From assembly GCA_027045875.1 (NCBI GenBank), contig JALUAG010000043.1, positions 1 through 56,790 of the forward strand: DNA of 56,790 nt. Reading direction: 5' to 3'. The position numbers and the translations under genes are program-made. Positions 8,158 to 18,587 of the stretch are shown here, piece after piece (position 1 is the first letter of the stretch; the number at the start of each line of letters is the position of its first letter). The DNA is from Alphaproteobacteria bacterium. Its GTDB lineage: Bacteria; Pseudomonadota; Alphaproteobacteria; Geminicoccales; Geminicoccaceae. The notes beneath the pieces are model-generated. The model was not told where the DNA came from, ran no database searches, and saw nothing but the letters and a program-made list of their open reading frames with translations.

Positions 8158-10202
8158 GAGGATCGTTCCGGTCTCCGGCGGGGCAGCGGCAGCGCCATTC
8201 TGCCCGCGGCCACGGGAACGCGCAAATCACGGGGGAGTTCCCGGCGGGCCAGCAGGCGGCCGTAGACGAATTGCCCTTCGAGTACGCGCTGGACGTAGTT
8301 GCGGGTCTCGGCGAAGGGCAGGCGTTCCACCCAGTCCACGAGGCGGTGGGTGTCTTCGGGCCGTGGCCTGCCGTAGGCGGCGAGCCAGTTCCGCACCCGG
8401 GAGGGACCAGCGTTGTAGGCGGCGATGGCGAGCGCCGGATGCCCCTCGAAGCGGGCCCGCAGCCGCGCGAGGTAGGAGGTCGCGAGATCGAACTGGTAGC
8501 CGGGATCCCCGAGCAGCCGCTGAAAGCTGAAGGGAAGGCCCTCGCGGGCGGCGAGCGGTCGGGCGGTCGCCGGCATCAGCTGCAGGAGACCGCGGGCGCC
8601 CGCCGGGCTGCGCGCGGCGAGCTCGAAATGGCTCTCCTGGCGGGCCATGGCCAGCAGCAGCGCCCTCTCGGCGGGATCCCCCTCGGGCATCACGGCGTCG
8701 CGGAAGCGGGGCAGGGGGAAGGTGTAGAGGCGATCGACGAGGCCGCGGCGCACCAGCCGCTTGGCGGCGGTCACGAACAGCTCGGGACGCTCGCAGTCGC
8801 GGGCGAGACGCAGCAGCAGCGTGCCCTCGGGCGGGCTCTCGGCGGCCGCCGCCAGCCGCAGCACGAAGGGGCGGGCGAAGGTGCCGGCGCTGGCCCGGCA
8901 CAGGGCGCGCACCACCCGCACCCGACCGTCCTCGTCGAAGCGGCGGCGCAGCGCCGCGGCGGGCTCGGGCAAAGGCGGGATCTCGAGTGCGGCCCGGGCG
9001 CCGAGTTCCTCGGCGGCACGCTGGCCGTAGAAGGTGGTGGGATGGGCGCGTGCCCGGTCGAACCAGCGGTGGGCCGCCTGCCGCCGGCCGAGGGCGGCGG
9101 CCGCCCGGCCCGCCCAATAGGCGGCGCGGGCACGGCTGACCGGGGTCTTCACCGCCTCGTAGAGCCGTTCGAAACGGGCCAGCGCCTCCCCGGGGCGCCG
9201 GACGAAACGCAGCGCGATCCAGCCGGCGAGCCATTCCGCCTCGGCATAGGCGAGCCCGCGCCGCTGGCGGTGCCCGCGGGCCAGCCGGTAGGCCCGCCCA
9301 TAGTCGCCCTCTTCGAGCAGACGGCGGATCTCCGCCCGGCGCGGTGGCCACCAGCGAACCGGGTCCACCAGCCGCTCCGGCGGCCGCATCAGGATCTCCC
9401 GCACGCCGGCGCGCCGGCCCTTGCGCGCCCGCCATTGCAGACGGTCGTGGAGGAGGCCGGGATCCCGCAGCAGCCGCCTCGGCACCCGCGCGATGTAGCC
9501 GTCCACCCCGGGCTTCGCGGTCTGCAGGGCGATACGGGCGAGGGCGAGGCGTCGATGGTCCCGTCCCACCCGCTCGAGCATGCGGCGGGCGGCGTCGAGC
9601 CTTCCCTGCCACAGCAGGCGATCGAGGCGCGCGACCTCGAGCCGGCGGTCGATCCAGTCGGCGAAGGCGCTGCGGAAGGCCGCCTCGTCGATCGGATCGA
9701 GTTCGGCCTCCGGCCATCCCCTGCGCACCAGTTCGGCGACCCGCGCGCGGTCGCCGCGGCGCAGCAGGGCGCGGGCGAGGAGCAGCCGCCCGCGACCGGT
9801 GAGCGGTGGATGGCGGCGGAAATGGGCGATCACCCGCTCCGGCTCGGTGGCGAGAGGCAGGCGCCGCTCCACGAGCCGCCGCAACGTACCCGCCGCGGGC
9901 CAGTGGGCCCGGCGGTCGAGGAAGGCGACGAGCCGGGCCACCGGCAGCTCCTCGCCGTTGTCGCGGATGTCGCGCCAGGTGAAATAGTCGCGCAGCACCG
10001 GATCACGCAGGCGCGCCGCGAGCTCGCGCACCCGCGGCCAGTCCTCGGCCCGCAGCGCACCCACGGCCCGCTCGAACGGCCGGTCGGTGGCCCCGCGGGC
10101 CACGTTCCCGGAGAACGGCGACGGAAGGAGAAGGAAGAGCAGGAGGGCCGTCCACAGGGCCACGAACAGGCTGTCGGTCGAACGCATCGGGGATCGCTTC
10201 AT
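8154..10202 (-). CDS. slt: Soluble lytic murein transglycosylase
   Basis: This 682-residue protein cleaves peptidoglycan glycan strands to give 1,6-anhydro-muropeptides in the periplasm. It starts with a hydrophobic export signal (about 10-38). A long Arg- and Ala-rich helical region typical of the Slt superhelix follows (about 45-500). The C-terminal SLT domain has MARQESHFELAARSPAG with the catalytic Glu at about 519, then GLLQLMPATA and AIAAYNAGPSRV. The ATG at 10202 or a second in-frame ATG at 10187 could be used. It is transcribed away from dapA, with which it shares a short divergent promoter region. Confidence 0.9.
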   Translation of the reverse strand: MKRSPMRSTDSLFVALWTALLLFLLLPSPFSGNVARGATDRPFERAVGALRAEDWPRVRELAARLRDPVLRDYFTWRDIRDNGEELPVARLVAFLDRRAHWPAAGTLRRLVERRLPLATEPERVIAHFRRHPPLTGRGRLLLARALLRRGDRARVAELVRRGWPEAELDPIDEAAFRSAFADWIDRRLEVARLDRLLWQGRLDAARRMLERVGRDHRRLALARIALQTAKPGVDGYIARVPRRLLRDPGLLHDRLQWRARKGRRAGVREILMRPPERLVDPVRWWPPRRAEIRRLLEEGDYGRAYRLARGHRQRRGLAYAEAEWLAGWIALRFVRRPGEALARFERLYEAVKTPVSRARAAYWAGRAAAALGRRQAAHRWFDRARAHPTTFYGQRAAEELGARAALEIPPLPEPAAALRRRFDEDGRVRVVRALCRASAGTFARPFVLRLAAAAESPPEGTLLLRLARDCERPELFVTAAKRLVRRGLVDRLYTFPLPRFRDAVMPEGDPAERALLLAMARQESHFELAARSPAGARGLLQLMPATARPLAAREGLPFSFQRLLGDPGYQFDLATSYLARLRARFEGHPALAIAAYNAGPSRVRNWLAAYGRPRPEDTHRLVDWVERLPFAETRNYVQRVLEGQFVYGRLLARRELPRDLRVPVAAGRMALPLPRRRPERSS

Positions 10203-10240
10203 CCGTACGCCGCCTCCGGCTGTCCGCCCCCCGGCCCCGC

Positions 10241-10269
10241 TTGCTGCTGCGTCTCCCTCCCTCTATGCT
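10241..10269 (+). promoter_or_regulatory. Candidate sigma70-type promoter for dapA
   Basis: The sequence shows TTGCTG at 10241-10246 and TATGCT at 10264-10269 with a 17-nt spacer, in the gap between the divergent slt and dapA genes. Transcription would start near 10276. That leaves only 13 nt before ATG 10289 but 34 nt before ATG 10310. Confidence 0.5.
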
Positions 10270-10309
10270 GCCCTTTGGTTAACGGGCGATGAACATCACG
10301 GGTCGAAAG

Positions 10310-11188
10310 ATGGCGTTCCACGGCTCGATTGTGGCGCTGATCACGCCGTTTCGCAACGGGGCGATCGACGTCCAGGCTTTCCGCGATCTGATCGAATGGC
10401 ACATCGCCGAGGGGACGCACGGTTTCGTGCCCGTGGGCACCACCGGCGAGAGCCCGACGCTGAGCCACGAGGAGCACGAGCGGGTGGTCGAGCTGTGCAT
10501 CGAGGCGGTGGCCGGACGGCGTCCCGTGATCGCCGGCACCGGGTCCAACTGCACGGAGGAGGCGATCCGGCTCACCCGCCACGCCGCACGGGCGGGGGCC
10601 GACGCCGCGCTGGTCGTCACCCCGTACTACAACAAGCCCACCCAGGAAGGTCTCTACGCCCACTACCGGGCGATCCACGACGCCGTCGATCTGCCCATCA
10701 TCGTCTACAATATTCCCGGCCGCAGCGTCGTCGACATGAGCCCCGAGACGATGGCGCGGCTCGCCGAGCTCCCCAACATCGTGGGCGTCAAGGACGCCAC
10801 CGGCGACATCGTGCGTCCGCTCGTGACCCGCGAGCTGTGCGGCGAGGATTTCTGCCAGCTCACGGGCGAGGACGCCAACACCCTGGCCTTCCTGGCCCAT
10901 GGCGGGCAGGGCTGCATCTCGGTCACCGCCAATGTGGCGCCCGGGCTCTGCGCCTCCCTCCACGAGGCCTGGCGTCGCGGTGACGCGGCGGAGGCGCTCG
11001 CGCTCCACCGGCGCCTGCTGCCCCTCCACCGCGCCCTCTTCCTGGAGACCAGCCCGGCGCCGGTGAAATACGCCGTGTCGCGGCTCGGCCGCTGCCAGGA
11101 GGAGCTGCGGCTGCCGCTGGTGCCGGTGGGCGAGGCCACCCGGCGGGCGGTGGAGGCGGCCATGCGCGGCCTCGGACTGCTCTCCTGA
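10310..11188 (+). CDS. dapA: 4-hydroxy-tetrahydrodipicolinate synthase
   Basis: This enzyme condenses pyruvate with aspartate semialdehyde in the lysine and diaminopimelate pathway in the cytoplasm. The TIM-barrel signatures are present: [10 protein letters not shown] at the start, [31 protein letters not shown] and GVKDATGD. Starting at ATG 10310 the protein has 292 residues and the Schiff-base lysine falls at residue 161, the same number as in E. coli DapA. This, together with the candidate promoter, is why I prefer it over ATG 10289, which would add 7 residues. smpB follows after 7 nt. Confidence 0.93.
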   Translation: MAFHGSIVALITPFRNGAIDVQAFRDLIEWHIAEGTHGFVPVGTTGESPTLSHEEHERVVELCIEAVAGRRPVIAGTGSNCTEEAIRLTRHAARAGADAALVVTPYYNKPTQEGLYAHYRAIHDAVDLPIIVYNIPGRSVVDMSPETMARLAELPNIVGVKDATGDIVRPLVTRELCGEDFCQLTGEDANTLAFLAHGGQGCISVTANVAPGLCASLHEAWRRGDAAEALALHRRLLPLHRALFLETSPAPVKYAVSRLGRCQEELRLPLVPVGEATRRAVEAAMRGLGLLS

Positions 11189-11195
11189 CCATGCG

Positions 11196-11672
11196 ATGAG
11201 CGCCGCCGACGGGGGTCGCCGCATCGTCGCCCGCAACCGGCGCGCCTTCCACGACTACCATATCGAGGAGCGGATCGAGGCGGGCATCGTGCTCACCGGC
11301 ACCGAGGTGAAGGCGCTGCGCCAGGGACGGGCCAGCATCGCCGAGGCCCATGCCGGCGAGATGCAGGGCGAGCTCTGGCTCTTCAACTGCAACATTCCCG
11401 AATACGGGCCGGCCAACCGCTTCAACCACGAGCCCACGCGTCCGCGCAAGCTGCTGCTGCACAAGCGGGAGATCGAGCGGCTGAGCGGCGCGGTGCGGCG
11501 CAAGGGCATGACCCTCGTGCCGCTCGCCCTCTATTTCGCCCCCAACGGCAGGGTCAAGGTCGAGCTGGGGCTCGCCCGCGGCAAGAAGCTCCACGACAAG
11601 CGGGCGGCGCTCAAGGAGCGGGACTGGCAGCGCGAGAAGGCGCGGCTCGTCCGTCAGCGCGCGACCGAGTGA
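11196..11672 (+). CDS. smpB: SsrA-binding protein
   Basis: This 158-residue protein binds tmRNA and brings it to stalled ribosomes during trans-translation. Characteristic stretches are [41 protein letters not shown], and the C-terminal basic tail with [20 protein letters not shown]. The length and the complete C-terminal tail match functional family members. It lies directly behind dapA, a common arrangement in Alphaproteobacteria, and is probably co-transcribed with it. Confidence 0.95.
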   Translation: MSAADGGRRIVARNRRAFHDYHIEERIEAGIVLTGTEVKALRQGRASIAEAHAGEMQGELWLFNCNIPEYGPANRFNHEPTRPRKLLLHKREIERLSGAVRRKGMTLVPLALYFAPNGRVKVELGLARGKKLHDKRAALKERDWQREKARLVRQRATE

Positions 11673-11693
11673 GGGCACAGGATCAAGACGCCG

Positions 11694-11708
11694 TTAACCT
11701 TTCCGTAA
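11694..11708 (+). promoter_or_regulatory. CtrA-like motif upstream of motA
   Basis: TTAA (11694-11697), a 7-nt spacer and GTAA (11705-11708) give a near match to the CtrA full-site pattern TTAA-N7-TTAA. It sits about 47 nt before the motA start, in the smpB-motA gap. CtrA controls flagellar and motility genes in many Alphaproteobacteria. One base of the second half-site deviates, so this is a candidate only. Confidence 0.35.
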
Positions 11709-11754
11709 GATCGGGGCTGTATTGCTTGGGCCGTCCGGAACACCGGAGCGGTCC

Positions 11755-12633
11755 ATGCTGGCAATCATCGGCATCGTCGTGGTCTTCGTCATGGTCTTCG
11801 GCGGCTTCGCGCTCGCCGGCGGCAAGTTCGGCGTCATCATCAAGGCCGCCCCGTTCGAGCTCATGATCATCGGCGGTGCGGCCATCGGCGCCTTCATGAT
11901 CGCCAACGGCGGCAGCGTCCTCAAGGGCACCCTCGCCGACATGAAGCTCATCTTTTCCGGACCCAAGTGGAAGAAGGAGGACTACCGCGACCTCCTTTCC
12001 CTCATGTACATGATCGTCAAACTGCTCAAGACGCGCGGTGTACTGGTCCTGGAGCCCCATGTCGACAAGCCGCACGAGAGCACGCTCTTCGGCAAGTTTC
12101 CCAAGATCCAGCACGACCATTTCGCTCTCGACTTCATCGCCGACACGCTGCGCATGATGACCATGAGCATGGACGATCCCTATCAGGTCGAGGACTGCAT
12201 GCAGCGCCAGCTCAAGAAACATCACGCCGAGGCCCATGCCCGGGCGGCCGCCCTGCAGACCATGGCCGACGGCATCCCCGCACTGGGCATCGTCGCCGCC
12301 GTGCTCGGTGTCATCAAGACCATGGCCTCGATCAACGAACCGGTGGAGGTGCTCGGGGCGATGATCGGCGGCGCCCTCGTAGGCACCTTCCTCGGCGTCT
12401 TCATGGCCTACGGCTTCGTCGGCCCGATGGCGGCGCGGCTCAACCAGATCTACGAGCAGGACGGGCAGTTCTACACCATCATCCGCGACGCGCTGGTGGC
12501 CTATCTCCAGGGGCATTCGGCGCCGGTGGCGGTGGAACTCGCGCGCGGCAACGTGCCGAGTGAGGTTCAGCCCAGCTTCCAGGAGATGGACGAGCACCTG
12601 AACAGCCTGCCCTCCGATCCGCTGGCCGCCTGA
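11755..12633 (+). CDS. motA: Flagellar motor stator protein MotA
   Basis: MotA is the proton-channel stator subunit that pushes on the flagellar rotor from the inner membrane. The 292-residue protein has two N-terminal membrane segments (about 2-20 and 30-50) and a charged cytoplasmic loop. The paired C-terminal segments are DGIPALGIVAAVLGVIKTMA and GALVGTFLGVFMAYGFVGPM. The start at 11755 (MLAIIGI) fits the MotA N-terminus; an upstream ATG at 11722 would add 11 unlikely residues. motB follows after 5 nt. Confidence 0.95.
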   Translation: MLAIIGIVVVFVMVFGGFALAGGKFGVIIKAAPFELMIIGGAAIGAFMIANGGSVLKGTLADMKLIFSGPKWKKEDYRDLLSLMYMIVKLLKTRGVLVLEPHVDKPHESTLFGKFPKIQHDHFALDFIADTLRMMTMSMDDPYQVEDCMQRQLKKHHAEAHARAAALQTMADGIPALGIVAAVLGVIKTMASINEPVEVLGAMIGGALVGTFLGVFMAYGFVGPMAARLNQIYEQDGQFYTIIRDALVAYLQGHSAPVAVELARGNVPSEVQPSFQEMDEHLNSLPSDPLAA

Positions 12634-12638
12634 CCGTC

Positions 12639-13649
12639 ATGGCTGATCCCAACCAGCCCATCGTCATCCGCAAGGTCGTCGAGGAGGGCGGCCACGGACA
12701 CCACGGCGGCGCCTGGAAGGTGGCCTACGCGGATTTCGTGACCGCCATGATGGCCTTCTTCCTGCTGCTGTGGCTGATCGCCTCGGCCAACAAGGCGACG
12801 CTCGAGGGACTGTCGCGCTACTTCAGCGAGAGCGACCTCAACGTGGGCACTCCCGGCGGCAGCGGAGGACTACTCGACGGCATCACGGTGACGCCGGAGC
12901 GGTCGGTCTCGCCGGCCCCGGTCACGCCCTTCGACATGTCGATGCGGGTGCCCACCACCGAGGAGGAAGAGCCGCCCGCCTTCGAGCTCGATCTGAGCGA
13001 CGCGGCAGCGGTCGAGGGGGAGGATTCCGGGGCCGACGACCCGCTGCTGGCCGCCGAGCGCGAACGGCGCGAGCAGGAGAGCTTCGACCGCGCCAAGGCG
13101 GCCATCCTGAACACCATCGCCAGCACCCCGGAGCTCGAGAAGTTCAAGAACCAGCTCCTCATCGACGAGACCCCGGAAGGGCTGCGCATCCAGCTCATCG
13201 ACCGCGAGCATTCGGCGATGTTCCCCGCCGGCGGCGCGCGCATGTATCCCCACACGCGCAAGCTCCTCGGCCTGGTGGTCGAGGCCATCAAGGGGCTGCC
13301 CAACAAGATCTCGATCCGCGGCCACACCGACGCCACGCCCTTCTCCGCCTCCTCGGGCTACGACAACTGGAAGCTCTCCTCCGACCGCGCCAACGCCACC
13401 CGCGAGGAACTGGTGGAGCTCGGCCTCGACCCGCAGCGGATCGCCGAGGTGGTGGGCAAGGCCGACACCGAACCCTTCGTCACCGAGGATCCGCGGGATC
13501 CGCGCAACCGCCGCATCTCCATCGTTCTCCTGCACGCGGGCAGGGCCGAACCTCCGAAGACGCTGCACGAGGGGGAGGAGGGATCGGCATCCGCCGGGAA
13601 CGCGGCGGTGCCCTTCGGCGCCGAGACCCCGGGCGAGCGCGGCAACTGA
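12639..13649 (+). CDS. motB: Flagellar motor stator protein MotB
   Basis: This 336-residue partner of MotA anchors the stator to peptidoglycan. The N-terminus has GGAWKVAYADFVTAMMAFFL, whose Asp is the conserved proton-binding residue, within a single membrane helix (about 28-48). A periplasmic linker (about 60-175) precedes the OmpA-like peptidoglycan-binding domain, with IRGHTDATPF, LSSDRANATREELVELG and DPRNRRISIVLL. The length is normal for alphaproteobacterial MotB. It forms an operon with motA. Confidence 0.95.
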   Translation: MADPNQPIVIRKVVEEGGHGHHGGAWKVAYADFVTAMMAFFLLLWLIASANKATLEGLSRYFSESDLNVGTPGGSGGLLDGITVTPERSVSPAPVTPFDMSMRVPTTEEEEPPAFELDLSDAAAVEGEDSGADDPLLAAERERREQESFDRAKAAILNTIASTPELEKFKNQLLIDETPEGLRIQLIDREHSAMFPAGGARMYPHTRKLLGLVVEAIKGLPNKISIRGHTDATPFSASSGYDNWKLSSDRANATREELVELGLDPQRIAEVVGKADTEPFVTEDPRDPRNRRISIVLLHAGRAEPPKTLHEGEEGSASAGNAAVPFGAETPGERGN

Positions 13650-13935
13650 GCCGCTCCGCCCCGCGCGGGAGACGGTCCGCCGGTGGGCACGATGCCGGCG
13701 CTTCCGTCGCCGCTTCCCCGCACGGTCGGGAGGGACGCGATGCGCGTCCGCCGCCTGCCCCTTTCCGAGCCGGGCCGCCGCCCGGCGGTGCGAGACGGCG
13801 GGCGGCCCGGCACCGCCGCGGCCGACCCGGGGACGGAGCGCGGGATCGGTGTCGGGGGCCGCCGGACGAGTCGAAGCGGGTGACGAGCGCCGAGCGTCTC
13901 TCTAAGATCCGCCGGTCAACCAGCGAGAGGCGGTG

Positions 13936-14505
13936 ATGGAGCGGAGCGCGGAGAGCGGAGCCGGCAGGCGGCGCGAGGCGGTGGCGGTGTTCGACGATGT
14001 CGCCGCCTTCGAAACGGCGGTCGAGGAACTGCTGGCCGCCGGTTTTTCGCGCGACGCCCTGAGCATGCTGGCCGGCGAGGAGACGGTGGAGAAGAAGCTC
14101 GGCCACCGCTACCGGCGGGTGGAGGAGCTGGAGGACGATCCCGAGGCGCCACGTACCGCCTTCGTCTCCCTTCGCGATCTCGCCGAGCGCGAGACCACGG
14201 TGTGGAACTCGGTGACCATCCTGCCGACCCTGATCGCCGCCGGTACCGTGGTGGCCACCGCCGGCCCGCTGGCGGCGGCCATCATCGGCGCCGCGGTGGG
14301 CGGAGCGGCACTGGCCACCGTGCTCGCCCACTGGATGGACGACCGGCACGCGCGCTGGCTCGAGGAGCAGCTCGAGCGGGGCGGGATCCTGCTCTGGGTG
14401 CGGATCGACGATCCCGAGCAGGAGCGACGGGCGCTCGCCATCCTCGCCCGCCACGCCGCCCAGGACGTGCATGTGCACGAGCTGCCCGAGGCGGGTCCCG
14501 GCTAG
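13936..14505 (+). CDS. Unknown protein with Gly/Ala-rich membrane hairpin
   Basis: This 189-residue protein has no family I can name with confidence. The N-terminal half (VAVFDDVAAFETAVEELLAA) resembles the small alpha/beta repeat seen in YflT- or stress-type proteins that pair a soluble domain with a glycine-rich hairpin. Residues about 90-135 form two hydrophobic stretches rich in Gly and Ala. The C-terminal part ends with an AxDVHVHEL strand, suggesting the soluble fold is closed by both ends. GTG 13933 and ATG 13936 are adjacent; ATG is chosen. It stands alone between motB and a convergent hydrolase gene. Confidence 0.75.
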   Translation: MERSAESGAGRRREAVAVFDDVAAFETAVEELLAAGFSRDALSMLAGEETVEKKLGHRYRRVEELEDDPEAPRTAFVSLRDLAERETTVWNSVTILPTLIAAGTVVATAGPLAAAIIGAAVGGAALATVLAHWMDDRHARWLEEQLERGGILLWVRIDDPEQERRALAILARHAAQDVHVHELPEAGPG

Positions 14506-14508
14506 CCG

Positions 14509-15495
14509 TCAGGCGGAATCGGGCAGGGCGAACTCGGCCACCAGCGGCGCGTGGCAGGATTCGCCGGTATCACGTCCCGGCCACGCCGCTTCCACCTCGT
14601 CGCCCAGGGTCTCGCTGTGCACCTCGATGTGGCGGAAGCCGGCCAGCAGCGGACGCGAGACCAGGATGTGGTCGAGCAGCACCCGCCGGCCGTGATGGAT
14701 CACCGAGAAGCGCCGGTCGCCGGGCAGCGACCGCTCGAGAGGTACCAGCGCACGGGGCGCGAGGGCGCCGTTGCCGGTATCGCCGGGCTCGGCCAGCAGG
14801 AGGCGGACCGGCACCTCGAAGGTCTCGGCGTTGAGGTCACCGACCACCGCGACCAGCGCCTCGGGGTCGGCGTCGAACAGGCGGTCCACCAAAAGGCGCG
14901 CCTCGAGCGCCTGGGCGCTCCGCTTGACCGCTGCCAGAAAGAAACCCTCTGCCCAGCCGGCGCAGCTGCGCCACACCGAAGCGCTTTCCTTCTGGCCCGC
15001 GACCGGTGCCGCGAGCGGCGCCCGCAGATGGAGGTTGAGGAGATGCAGGGCACGGCCACCGAGATCGAGCGTGACGTGGAGAAACGGGCGGTCGAAGCCG
15101 ATCGGCTGCGGCTCCCGGGGCGGCGGATCGGCGGTTCGCGGCCGGTAGAGGGGCGGCGGGACGAGGTCGTGGCGGACCTGCGCCCGTGCCGTCACGGGCA
15201 GACGCGAGAGCACCACCAGATTGTGGACGTCGGCCACCGCACCGGCGCTTCCCGGCAGATGGCTGACGACGCGGGCGAAGGCGGCATAGGGGGTATCGGC
15301 GAGCAGCCGGTCCAGGGCCGCGAGGCGCCGTTCGGAGGCACCCGCCGGCTTCTGGCCGTGGACCTCCTGCAGGCACAGAACGTCGGCCTCGAGCCGCAGC
15401 AGCTGCGGACGCAGGACGCGGATCCGCTGCTCGAGCGGCGGCCCGTCCCCGGCACCGAGGTTCTCGAGATTGAAGGTGGCGATGCGCAGCCGCAC
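14509..15495 (-). CDS. Endonuclease/exonuclease/phosphatase family hydrolase
   Basis: This 328-residue protein of the EEP superfamily shows TFNLENLG at the N-terminus, LCLQEVHGQ with the metal-binding Glu, VGDLNAE in the middle, and LLDHILVSR plus a C-terminal SCHAPLVAEF with the catalytic His. Members cleave phosphodiester bonds in nucleic acids, phospholipids or inositol phosphates. No signal peptide is seen, so the action is probably cytoplasmic. The substrate cannot be read from sequence. It lies 10 nt downstream of glpK and is likely co-transcribed with it. Confidence 0.85.
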   Translation of the reverse strand: MRLRIATFNLENLGAGDGPPLEQRIRVLRPQLLRLEADVLCLQEVHGQKPAGASERRLAALDRLLADTPYAAFARVVSHLPGSAGAVADVHNLVVLSRLPVTARAQVRHDLVPPPLYRPRTADPPPREPQPIGFDRPFLHVTLDLGGRALHLLNLHLRAPLAAPVAGQKESASVWRSCAGWAEGFFLAAVKRSAQALEARLLVDRLFDADPEALVAVVGDLNAETFEVPVRLLLAEPGDTGNGALAPRALVPLERSLPGDRRFSVIHHGRRVLLDHILVSRPLLAGFRHIEVHSETLGDEVEAAWPGRDTGESCHAPLVAEFALPDSA

Positions 15496-15505
15496 GGGTG
15501 ATCGT

Positions 15506-17017
<1,512 letters not shown>

Positions 17018-17047
17018 GCCCGTCCTCCTCCCCGTCGTTCGGAACCC

Positions 17048-17710
17048 TCAGGCCGCGGTCGGTGACACGAAGATCTCGACGCGGCGGTTGAGCTGGCGTC
17101 CGGCCTCGGTGGCGTTGCTCGCCCGCGGCTCGGCCTCGCCGCGGCCCTCGGCGCTCAGCCGTTCGGGCGGCACCCCGTATGCGATCAACGCATCGCGCAC
17201 CGCCTCGGCCCGGCGCAGCGACAGTTCGAGATTGTAGTCCTCGGCTCCCACCGAATCGGTATGGCCGACGATGCGGGCGCGGGAGCGGTCGTACTTGATC
17301 AGCACCTCGGCCAGGCGTTGCAGGGTGGGGCGGAAGGCGGGCTTGATCTCGGCGCTGTCGAAATCGAAGCTGACCTCGTTCGAGAGGGTGATGCGGAGCA
17401 GGTCCTCGCGCACCCGCTCGACCTCCGCCACCCGTCGCGCCCGTTCCGCCTCCAGCGCCTGTTCGAACGCCTTCTGCTGCTGGTCCATCATGTAGCCGAT
17501 ACCGCCGCCGATGGCGGCGCCGACGGCGGCGCCCACGGCCACCCCGCGGACGTCGTTCTTGTCGAGGATGGCGCCGGCCACGCCGCCGAGCACCGCACCC
17601 ACGGCGGCCCCGGTGGCGGTGCGCTGGCCGACCTCCGGCCGGCCTTCGGGACCGGTGGTGCAGGCGGCGAGGAACAGGGTCAGGGCGAGGGCGGGAACGG
17701 TGACGCGCAC
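17048..17710 (-). CDS. OmpA-family lipoprotein with glycine zipper
   Basis: This 220-residue envelope protein starts at GTG 17710. It has a lipoprotein signal ending LFLAACTTG, so the Cys is probably lipidated. It is followed by a glycine-zipper region (ATGAAVGAVLGGVAGAILD and a second similar block to about residue 80), a helical stretch, and an OmpA-like peptidoglycan-binding domain with FDFDSAEIKP, IVGHTDSVGAEDYN and LSAEGRGEAEP. Family members of the Pal/YiaD type tie the outer membrane to peptidoglycan. The longer frame to 17755 would place 15 non-signal residues ahead of the lipobox signal and is rejected. Confidence 0.88.
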   Translation of the reverse strand: MRVTVPALALTLFLAACTTGPEGRPEVGQRTATGAAVGAVLGGVAGAILDKNDVRGVAVGAAVGAAIGGGIGYMMDQQQKAFEQALEAERARRVAEVERVREDLLRITLSNEVSFDFDSAEIKPAFRPTLQRLAEVLIKYDRSRARIVGHTDSVGAEDYNLELSLRRAEAVRDALIAYGVPPERLSAEGRGEAEPRASNATEAGRQLNRRVEIFVSPTAA

Positions 17711-17770
17711 CTCAGGGTCCTCCGGTTCGTTGGCTCTCGGAGGCCGGTATATCACGGGGAACGGTCGGCG

Positions 17771-18586
17771 CTAGATGACGGCGTGGCGGATGCGGGCGCT
17801 GACCCACTCGCTGATCAGCACGGTGGCGAAGATCGCGAGCAGGATCACCGTCACCCGCGGCCAGGCCAGCACGTTGAGGGAGGCCTGGAGCTCGAGGCCG
17901 ATGCCGCCGGCTCCGACGAGGCCGAGCACCGTCGATTCGCGGATGTTGATGTCCCAGCGGAAGACCGAGATGCCGGCGAATGCGGGCATCACCTGGGGGA
18001 CGATGGCGTAGCTGATGATCTGACCCTCGCTGGCGCCGGTGGCGCGCACCGCCTCCACCTGCAGGGGGTCGATCTCCTCGATCGCCTCGTAGAGGAGCTT
18101 GGCCACGAAGCCGATCGACCGCAGCGCGATGGCGATGATGCCGGCGAACACGCCCGGGCCGGCGATGGCCACTAGCAGGAGGGCCCAGATGAGGGAGTTG
18201 ATGGAGCGCGAGGAGACGATGATCAGAAGCGCCAGCGGCCGCAGGAACAATACGCTCGGAGTGGTGTTGCGGGCGGCCATGAAGGCCACCGGTACCGCCA
18301 TCACGAGGGCCAGCAGGGTGCCCAGGGTGGCGATGTTGATGGTGTCCCACAGGGGCTTCCACAATGCCGGCAGATAGTCCCAGGCGGGGGGGACCATGCG
18401 CGAGCCGATATCGGCGGCGACGCGCGGCGAATCGCTGACGAAGAACCAGATCGTGTTCTCGGAAATGACCTGCCAGGACCAGACGAAGATCGCCGTGCCC
18501 ACGAGCCAGCCCGCCCAGACGGCGAGGTCCCGGCCGGTGGCGCGGCGGCGCCAGATCATGCGGTCGTCGCGGGTGATGAGCGGCAT
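17771..18586 (-). CDS. phnE: PhnE-type ABC transporter permease (second copy)
   Basis: This 271-residue inner-membrane permease has about six hydrophobic segments. The EAA loop reads VEAVRATGASEGQIISYAIV and contacts the ATPase. It is a paralogue of the gene just upstream, and the two probably form a heterodimeric channel for the PhnC/PhnD importer. It is the last gene of the five-gene run. The gap to its upstream partner is 1 nt. PhnE pairs are common in phosphonate- and phosphite-type importers, and the exact substrate cannot be read from the permease. Confidence 0.88.
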   Translation of the reverse strand: MPLITRDDRMIWRRRATGRDLAVWAGWLVGTAIFVWSWQVISENTIWFFVSDSPRVAADIGSRMVPPAWDYLPALWKPLWDTINIATLGTLLALVMAVPVAFMAARNTTPSVLFLRPLALLIIVSSRSINSLIWALLLVAIAGPGVFAGIIAIALRSIGFVAKLLYEAIEEIDPLQVEAVRATGASEGQIISYAIVPQVMPAFAGISVFRWDINIRESTVLGLVGAGGIGLELQASLNVLAWPRVTVILLAIFATVLISEWVSARIRHAVI

Positions 18587-18587
18587 C

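Noticed and set aside
10289-10309. ATG 10289 as the dapA start
   Set aside because: It would lie only 13 nt after the predicted transcription start and shift the catalytic lysine from 161 to 168; ATG 10310 fits better, though this is not proven.
11709-11740. Possible sigma54 promoter (GGGG...TTGC) before motA
   Set aside because: The GG-to-GC distance is 9 nt instead of the required 10, and TGGCAC is not matched.
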